Shown here piece after piece: positions 7,712-12,941 of a stretch of DNA of 12,941 nt. How positions within the stretch are numbered: position 1 is the first letter of the stretch; every line of letters starts with the position of its first letter. Both the position numbers and the translations under genes were made by a program. Under the pieces are notes generated by a model that was not told the DNA's origin, made no database searches, and saw only the letters and a program-made list of their open reading frames with translations. This stretch comes from Acidobacteriota bacterium (lineage in GTDB: Bacteria > Acidobacteriota > Terriglobia > Acidiferrales > UBA7541), in NCBI GenBank assembly GCA_003133505.1, contig PKXT01000155.1, positions 369 to 13,309 of the forward strand, given 5' to 3'.

Positions 7712-8869
7712 TTAATTCTGCCGCCGAGTAGTCTTTGGCCCGGCACCATTCAGCTTCGCCAGCGTTCGTTGCGCCAAGGCACGAAACGGACTATCAATCT
7801 TCATAGCCTGCTCCAAGTAGGTGCGCGCGTCGGCGGTCTGCTGCATCTTGGCCAGGGTAAAGCCCAGCCGGTAAAGGTTTCGGGCGTAGTAATATGTGTT
7901 GGACTCCAGCAGCGGATTCGCTCGCTTGAATGCTTCGACGGCCGCCGCATTCCTGGTCTTGATTACGTCAATTTGGCCTATCGCCGAATAGGCAATCCCT
8001 TTTTGCAGAGCAACCTGTTTGTCCCAATCGGCCTGGCTGATTTGCGCCGGCTTCGCGGCGTTTCCAAGCGTGTCCAAGGCTTTCTGCGCATCCGCCGCGG
8101 CTTCATCGAGTTGCTTGCCCTCTCCACTGTAATAGTCGGCAAGCAGCAGGAGCATACTCACGTTCGCGGGGTCCTTGGCCAGCACTTGCTGTGCCGCCTC
8201 CAGCATTTTCGGGAAGTCCTGTCCCTGTTGGTACGCGAAAGCTGCGCCCTCGCGGGCGTTTGGCGCATAAGTGGAATCGGGATAGCTTTTCAGGAATCGC
8301 TCGAATTGACTGGCTCGTTGGGCGCCGTCCGCCACTTGAGAAGTTACCGTGAACAGGTCGTATTGTATGGACGCAATATCCTCTTGCGCGCTCTTCAACG
8401 TGTCAGACTGCTGGGCAGCCCATGATTGCGGGGAACTGCCCGCAGGTGGCGGAGCGGTCTTGTAACGGGCCACAATCGCCACCGCTTGGTCGGCAAAATC
8501 GAAGGCTTTCGCCGCATCGGGCTTTCCCGCCGCGGCGCGAACCAGATTAATGGCGGTCGCGAAATTATTGGGATCGGCGGCCAACACCTTCTCGCCATGC
8601 TCGATGGCCTGTTGGTAGTCCTTTGCCTGCAGATAGGCATTCGCATACAAAGTTTCAGCCAGCAGCGCGAGATCTGGTTTGGCACCATAGTCTTTCATGA
8701 ACTGGTCGAGCAGAGTGATCTTCTGAGCCGGATCGTTCGCGGTAACAATCGCGGTGATGGCTTTGTCCTCCGGCGAGCCAGCGGGGAGGTTGACGCTCTT
8801 TCCAATTTGCTCCCGCGCGGGTAGTGCGAAAAGAGCCAGTAGCAACGGTGCGAATTTAGTGAATTTCAT
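7712..8869 (-). CDS. Exported TPR-repeat protein
   Basis: A 385-residue protein with a typical signal peptide (MKFTKFAPLLLALFALPA) and almost entirely helical, alanine-rich repeats. Clear TPR-like units include LYANAYLQAKDYQQAIEHGE (75-93) followed by KVLAADPNN, FAYQQGQDFPKMLEAAQQ (211-228) followed by VLAKDPAN, and YRLGFTLAKMQQTADARTYL (333-352) followed by EQAMKID. TPR proteins act as scaffolds; no enzymatic motif is visible. The ATG is supported by GGAGGGGG (8883-8876 on the minus strand) with 6 bases spacing, the strongest ribosome binding site in the window. It is followed after 11 bases by the retropepsin-like gene, whose own N-terminal region is also helical, suggesting that the two proteins work on the same complex or substrate (inference). 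Confidence 0.85.
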   Translation of the reverse strand: MKFTKFAPLLLALFALPAREQIGKSVNLPAGSPEDKAITAIVTANDPAQKITLLDQFMKDYGAKPDLALLAETLYANAYLQAKDYQQAIEHGEKVLAADPNNFATAINLVRAAAGKPDAAKAFDFADQAVAIVARYKTAPPPAGSSPQSWAAQQSDTLKSAQEDIASIQYDLFTVTSQVADGAQRASQFERFLKSYPDSTYAPNAREGAAFAYQQGQDFPKMLEAAQQVLAKDPANVSMLLLLADYYSGEGKQLDEAAADAQKALDTLGNAAKPAQISQADWDKQVALQKGIAYSAIGQIDVIKTRNAAAVEAFKRANPLLESNTYYYARNLYRLGFTLAKMQQTADARTYLEQAMKIDSPFRALAQRTLAKLNGAGPKTTRRQN

Positions 8870-8901
8870 GACGTGCCCCCTCCGCCAAGGTAGAGATTGG
8901 T

Positions 8902-8910
8902 ATTATCGCA
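8902..8910 (-). promoter_or_regulatory. Possible extended -10 promoter for the TPR/retropepsin pair
   Basis: On the minus strand this reads TGCGATAAT, an extended -10 element (TGn plus a 5/6 match to TATAAT), about 33 bases before the TPR gene's ATG and inside the 67-base gap after the glycosyltransferase stop. No clear -35 is visible, which extended -10 promoters can tolerate. Together with the strong ribosome binding site, this suggests independent transcription of the pair. Confidence 0.35.
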
Positions 8911-8936
8911 TTGCGCCGCGTGTTTAGAATGCCGGA

Positions 8937-9773
8937 CTAATCTCCGAAGTTCGCGGTGCGAAAGTCGCCGGACTGTATCTCGGAAAGTCCGAGCGGAGAG
9001 CGTACCACGCCGTGATTCTTAGCGTGCTCAAAAAGTTTCAAATTACGGTTGTTTTCCTCGCTTCGCTGCGAATGAATCAGATGATATTGGACGACCTTAT
9101 TCCGCAAGTTGCGAAAGCGGACGCCAGCGCGCTGCAAGCGCAGTTCGAAGTCGCAATCCTCCCAGCCGTAACCCACGTATTGCTCATTGTAGCCGTTCAC
9201 AGTAGCCACGTCCGTTCGCAACACGGAGTGATTGGCGCCCAACAGCGCGTTATAAGCGGCTTCATACAGAAACGGCGTGACGATTCCGTGTTCGATAACC
9301 CGCGCGCGTCCACGCAACCGTAGCCATAGCAACCGTGCCGGAGAGAATCCCAGCCCGCGCTCCAAAATTTGCGATGGCGATGGTATTGCGTCACGGCTCA
9401 CGTGCGTGCGTCGCCCGGTCACTCCCACGCCCGGGCCCACGAATCGAACGTGATTTTCCACGAAGCGTTCGTGCGGCAGGCAGTCGGTATCCATGAAAAT
9501 CAGCGTGTCGAAGCGGCTGACATGAATCGCGCGATTCAGAATGCGAGCTCTGCGGAAGCCGCGATCTTCGTGCCATACGTGCCGAATGCCGTGGACGAAT
9601 TTCCCCGCCCAATCTCGCAATACGGGAGCATAGTCCTGCGCGGAGCCGTCATCGGCAATTACGATTTCAAAATCGCGGTGGCTTTGCACCGCCAACGCCG
9701 CGAGCGTGGATGGCAATATGTCGAGGTCGTTGTAGGAGCCGACGATTACTGACGCGGCACCCAGCGGCTTCAT
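8937..9773 (-). CDS. Family 2 glycosyltransferase
   Basis: A 278-residue GT-A fold enzyme expected to transfer a sugar from a nucleotide donor to a glycan or lipid acceptor at the cytoplasmic face. Motifs are ASVIVGSYND (7-16), VIADDGS (38-44, nucleotide binding), FMDTDCLPH (93-101, the DxD metal site) and GYGWEDCDFELRLQRAG (201-217, the ED acceptor/catalytic region of the galactosyltransferase-like C-terminal subdomain), followed by HLIH (231-234). There is no membrane segment. The ATG at 9773 was preferred because it overlaps the TGA of the upstream methyltransferase gene as ATGA (9773-9770), the signature of translational coupling. A TTG at 9812 would add 13 residues before the conserved core but has no ribosome binding site. 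Donor and acceptor cannot be named from sequence. Confidence 0.88.
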   Translation of the reverse strand: MKPLGAASVIVGSYNDLDILPSTLAALAVQSHRDFEIVIADDGSAQDYAPVLRDWAGKFVHGIRHVWHEDRGFRRARILNRAIHVSRFDTLIFMDTDCLPHERFVENHVRFVGPGVGVTGRRTHVSRDAIPSPSQILERGLGFSPARLLWLRLRGRARVIEHGIVTPFLYEAAYNALLGANHSVLRTDVATVNGYNEQYVGYGWEDCDFELRLQRAGVRFRNLRNKVVQYHLIHSQRSEENNRNLKLFEHAKNHGVVRSPLGLSEIQSGDFRTANFGD

Positions 9774-10387
9774 GACCGGTTTCTTGGGACAGAGGCGCAG
9801 GCCTCCAAGCAAGACGACGAAAATCGCGGGAAAAACCTCGGTACGCGCTGGCAGTAGTCATTATAGGCGGCGCCAAATCGCACCCGCATTTCCCGTTCCT
9901 CCAGCAGAATCGCCGCAAACATCAAGGCTGCCCAAATTACCGCAGTTATCCACATCCAGTGAGTCCCGCCGACCAGGCACGCGCCGATGATTGCCAAAAA
10001 ACTGCCCGCATAACGCGGGTTACGAAGGCGAGCGTAGATACCGCGATCGACGATCTCACCGGTGCCTGACAGTTCGCATTCCCCTACCAAACGCTTATAC
10101 CCAAGACCTTTCGCAGAACGCTGAAACAGGTAAATCTCGGCAAAAATCAGGGCAACGCCACCGAGGCTGCGAAGAAGAGAATCCGCCGGCGCATACAGCC
10201 GCTGTCGCATGAGGAAAAGAAAGACCGCACCGAATCCCCATGCCGTTAACGCCGCGGTGAGGTATGCCGCACGTTTGTGTCGCCGCCACGCCTGGGTGTT
10301 AGGATGCAGTATGAACCAATACAACGGCAGGGGCAGTTGCATGAATAGCACTACTCCGGCGATGATTATTAGCGTTTCGTTTCGCAT
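9770..10387 (-). CDS. Isoprenylcysteine carboxyl methyltransferase-like membrane protein
   Basis: A 205-residue integral membrane protein with several hydrophobic segments (about 5-27, 40-60, 72-89 and 127-162). The C-terminal half carries the ICMT/phospholipid-methyltransferase signature: RGIYARLRNPRYAG (115-128) and LLEEREMRVRFGAAYNDYC (161-179), then PRFFP. Such enzymes methylate lipid-like or prenylated substrates with S-adenosylmethionine inside the membrane; bacterial members have mostly unknown substrates. The start is uncertain: ATG 10387 opens directly into the first membrane segment, ATG 10402 adds five residues with a weak GGCGG upstream, and GTG 10414 adds nine. The stop overlaps the glycosyltransferase start by four bases, so the pair is co-translated and plausibly serves one envelope-modification step (inference). 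Confidence 0.85.
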   Translation of the reverse strand: MRNETLIIIAGVVLFMQLPLPLYWFILHPNTQAWRRHKRAAYLTAALTAWGFGAVFLFLMRQRLYAPADSLLRSLGGVALIFAEIYLFQRSAKGLGYKRLVGECELSGTGEIVDRGIYARLRNPRYAGSFLAIIGACLVGGTHWMWITAVIWAALMFAAILLEEREMRVRFGAAYNDYCQRVPRFFPRFSSSCLEACASVPRNRS

Positions 10388-10510
10388 GTGAATTAGCCGC
10401 ATATCCGCCAGCACATTGGCATCTTAGGGCACGGAAGGACTGCGCGGCAATTCCGGAATGGCAGGGGCTGCATTTTGGATCCTTAGCGATAATTGCATGT
10501 GGAGGAAGTG

Positions 10511-12941
10511 ATGGATACGTCTTTCCCGGTCAGGCCTTCGAGCCTTGTTACGCATTTCCCAAGAGCTATTTCGAAGCCTCGATTGACCGCCTGTGAGCGC
10601 CAACGGCGGATGGCGGGACTCGCCCTGGCTCTTGTCACGGTAGTGTTGGCGATGCCACATATTGCGGGCGCCGTCAGCCCTTATGCGCGAACCCGCGAAT
10701 ATAAGCTGGAAAATGTGAAAACACACCTGTCGTTTGATCTGGGGGCACACGGGGTAAATGGCGAAGTCACCCACACCCTTTCCGTCTTGCAGGAGGGCAT
10801 TACCTCTCTGTCGTTCGATTCCTCCGCCCTGGTGATTGACAGCGTTACCCTTGACGGCAAACCCGTCACTCCGAAGGTAACCGAAGATCAGGTTAGCGTG
10901 CCTCTACCTCGCGCAGCCCACGCCGGCGAAAAGCACGTCGTGGACATTCATTACCATGGCCAGCCGAAGAAAGGCTTATATTTCATTTTGCCGGATGCGA
11001 ATTATCCCAATCAGCCTCAGGAAATCTGGTCACAGGGCGAAGATGAGGACACGCACTTCTATATTCCCATCTACGACTATCCCAATAATCGCACCTCCAG
11101 CGAAATGATTCTCACTGTTCCAGCCGAATGGGTCACCGTTTCCAATGGCAAACTGGTCGGCGTTAAGACAGAAGCCGATGGCTCGAAAACTTGGGACTGG
11201 ATGCAATCCGAGCCAATTGCCACCTACCTGATTTCCGTTGTTGCCGGACAGTTCGACGAGAAAAAGGGAGATTGGACCGGCATGCCGCTTCAGTATCTTG
11301 TACCTCGCGGCCAATCCGCCGATTTCGACTCCACATTTGCGCGAACTCCCGACATGCTTACCGCGTTTTCTGATCGCCTCGGCGTGCGGTATCCCTGGGC
11401 GAAATATGCGCAGTCGGCGGTGGACGATTTTGTAGTCGGCGGGATGGAAAATGCCAGCGCCACCACCCTTACCACGCGTGGCCTGGTAAATCCGGCGTTT
11501 GTCGGGGATACGCCTGAAGGGTCAGATGGGCTTATCTCGCACGAGATGGCCCATCAGTGGTTCGGAGATCTGGTCACCTGCAAGGGCTGGGCTGATTTGT
11601 GGCTCAATGAAGGCTTTGCCACCTATTTCGAGCATTATTGGAACGAATCGCATTACGGCAAAGATGCGGTCGAGTATGAATACTGGCGCGATTCGCGCGA
11701 TTGGATGCGCCAGGAGCGGCTATTCAGCACGCCAATCGTCAATTACGATTTGACCGACTCGCTTTCCAGCGCTGGAAACATTTATAACAAGGGAAGTTGG
11801 GTTCTTCGCATGTTACGCGAAAAGCTCGGAGACGAACCCTTCTTCCGCAGTTTGCACGTCTACCTGGAAACCAATCGCTACAAGAATGTCGCCACCGCCG
11901 ACCTGGTGAAAGCCATCGAAGACTCCAGCGGCCAGGGCGTGGATGAATTTTTTCATGAGTGGGTGTTTGGCGCGGGCGCGCCCAAATTTCAAATTACCGA
12001 GCAATATGACGATGCCGCCCATCAGTTGAAGCTTGAAATTCTGCAGACTCAGGAAGTGAAAGGTCACGTCGGCCTGTTCCACGTGCCGGTCGAAATCGAA
12101 GTCACTACCGCTTCCGGCGCCAAAAGTTTCCCCGTCAATCTCAGCAAGGCCGACGAAAACTTCACGTTTCCCGTGGACGGTGCGCCGCTGATGGTGCTTT
12201 TTGATAAGGGCAATAAGATTTTGAAGTCAGTGGATTGGGATAAATCCGCGGACGAGTGGATGTATCAGCTTGCTCATGCAACCAGCGTGTCCGACCGCGC
12301 TGATGCCGCCACCGCCCTCGGCGATTTCAAAGATAATCCCGCCGTTGTGAAAGCCCTCGCCGAGGTCGCCAAGTCTGACCCGTTCTGGGGCGTACGCGTC
12401 GAAGCCATTCAATCCTTGGGGCGCATTCGTGAAAAGGCCGCGCAATACGGGGTAATGGCATCGCTGGCCACCAAGCAGGCCTGGGTGCGGCAGGCCGCCA
12501 TCGAACAACTCGGTCATTTCCCGGGTAATCCCAAAATTGCGCCGCTTTTTCCCGCATTTGCCGCCAACGACAAATCCTGGCATGTGCGAGCCGCGGCTTT
12601 GGCCGCGATGGCCGAAATGAAAGTTCCGGGGACATTCGACGCCCTGCAGGATGCCCTGAATTCTCAATCGCCTGACGACATTATGCGCAACGCGGCCCTG
12701 CGCGCGTATGGTCCACTGGGTGATGAAAAGGCGACTCCAATCCTTCTGACCTGGGCCGCTCCCGGCAAGCCGATACCCGCGCGCGCCGCCGCGATTTCTT
12801 CTCTTGGCCAGTTGGATCGGAATAATAAGGACATCACCAAGACCCTCATTGGCTATCTGGACGAGCAGCATGTTGACGTTCAGCGCGCGACGCTCCAGGC
12901 GCTGGTCGCTCGCGGCGATCAGGACGCAGTGCCCCCGCTCG
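10511..12941 (+). CDS. M1-family zinc aminopeptidase with C-terminal HEAT repeats, 3' end outside window
   Basis: The open frame continues for 810 codons to the window edge. ATG 10511 has GGAGG (10501-10505) with 5 bases spacing. A basic 33-residue leader precedes a hydrophobic segment (MAGLALALVTVVLAMP, 34-49), giving a signal peptide or anchor; a start at M34 (10610) is less well supported. Residues about 60-245 are the M1 N-terminal beta domain. The catalytic domain has GGMEN (310-314, exopeptidase motif), HEMAHQW (344-350) and WLNEGFATYF (364-373), giving the zinc ligands H344, H348 and E367 in HExxH-18-E spacing. Y425 in IYNKG is the expected transition-state tyrosine. From about 577 onward six or more HEAT-type units are visible (for example WGVRVEAIQSLG, AWVRQAAIEQLG, WHVRAAALAAM). 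The protein should trim N-terminal residues from peptides outside the cytoplasm. It is divergent from the methyltransferase gene. Confidence 0.92.
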   Translation, partial: MDTSFPVRPSSLVTHFPRAISKPRLTACERQRRMAGLALALVTVVLAMPHIAGAVSPYARTREYKLENVKTHLSFDLGAHGVNGEVTHTLSVLQEGITSLSFDSSALVIDSVTLDGKPVTPKVTEDQVSVPLPRAAHAGEKHVVDIHYHGQPKKGLYFILPDANYPNQPQEIWSQGEDEDTHFYIPIYDYPNNRTSSEMILTVPAEWVTVSNGKLVGVKTEADGSKTWDWMQSEPIATYLISVVAGQFDEKKGDWTGMPLQYLVPRGQSADFDSTFARTPDMLTAFSDRLGVRYPWAKYAQSAVDDFVVGGMENASATTLTTRGLVNPAFVGDTPEGSDGLISHEMAHQWFGDLVTCKGWADLWLNEGFATYFEHYWNESHYGKDAVEYEYWRDSRDWMRQERLFSTPIVNYDLTDSLSSAGNIYNKGSWVLRMLREKLGDEPFFRSLHVYLETNRYKNVATADLVKAIEDSSGQGVDEFFHEWVFGAGAPKFQITEQYDDAAHQLKLEILQTQEVKGHVGLFHVPVEIEVTTASGAKSFPVNLSKADENFTFPVDGAPLMVLFDKGNKILKSVDWDKSADEWMYQLAHATSVSDRADAATALGDFKDNPAVVKALAEVAKSDPFWGVRVEAIQSLGRIREKAAQYGVMASLATKQAWVRQAAIEQLGHFPGNPKIAPLFPAFAANDKSWHVRAAALAAMAEMKVPGTFDALQDALNSQSPDDIMRNAALRAYGPLGDEKATPILLTWAAPGKPIPARAAAISSLGQLDRNNKDITKTLIGYLDEQHVDVQRATLQALVARGDQDAVPPL

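Noticed and set aside
7769..8425. 218-codon plus-strand ORF opposite the TPR gene
   Set aside because: Antisense of an alanine-rich helical repeat gene with a strong ribosome binding site; its arginine/leucine-rich translation is typical of a shadow frame.
10488..10493. GATAAT as a -10 box for the M1 aminopeptidase
   Set aside because: It is only 17 bases before the ATG, so transcription would begin at the ribosome binding site itself, and there is no -35 match.
12227..12871. 214-codon minus-strand ORF opposite the aminopeptidase
   Set aside because: It lies entirely inside the HEAT-repeat coding region of the M1 gene, which has clear homology on the plus strand; long antisense frames are common in GC-rich coding sequence.

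Overview
The window looks like chromosomal DNA from a GC-moderate soil bacterium, most likely an acidobacterium. This is inferred from the combination of gene types: a Big-like/Fn3/phosphoesterase exoprotein, a TPR exoprotein next to a tandem retropepsin-like protein, an M1 peptidase with HEAT repeats, and a relic of a Gloeo/Verruco-type repeat protein. No rRNA or marker gene confirms it. I see no CRISPR array, tRNA, rRNA, phage module or transposase. Most of the window is ordinary metabolic, envelope and secreted-protein coding sequence.

Layout. Bases 1-821 carry no convincing intact gene. They hold a decayed fragment of a GloVer-repeat protein (about 131-266), directly abutted by a cluster of TTCCCTG/CAGGGAA palindromes (253-422), then anonymous sequence with one doubtful 77-codon ORF. 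A secreted phosphoesterase (phospholipase C/acid phosphatase family) with Big-like and Fn3 domains follows on the plus strand (822-2756). A 470-base gap with two hairpins comes next. Then there is a plus-strand group: a membrane-anchored SRPBCC protein, a zinc-dependent alcohol dehydrogenase broken by two mutually compensating single-base frameshifts, and a DUF72 TIM-barrel protein (3227-6159).

Convergent to this is a minus-strand block, 10387 down to 6294. In order of transcription it holds an isoprenylcysteine-methyltransferase-like membrane protein, a family 2 glycosyltransferase whose start overlaps the previous stop (ATGA), a secreted TPR protein with its own strong ribosome binding site, and, 11 bases later, a tandem retropepsin-like protein. 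In the retropepsin-like protein the first catalytic aspartate has become asparagine while the second site (DTG) is intact. Divergent from the block, an M1-family zinc aminopeptidase with a C-terminal HEAT-repeat extension starts at 10511 and runs off the right edge.

How the genes may work together (inference). The SRPBCC/ADH/DUF72 trio resembles stress-linked gene neighbourhoods. The methyltransferase/glycosyltransferase pair suggests an envelope lipid or glycan modification step. The TPR/retropepsin pair and the M1 peptidase are exported proteins of periplasmic or outer-surface protein handling. I found no clear new defence or mobile system. The items most worth a second look are the TTCCCTG palindrome cluster beside a gene relic, the double frameshift in the ADH, and the asymmetric tandem retropepsin.
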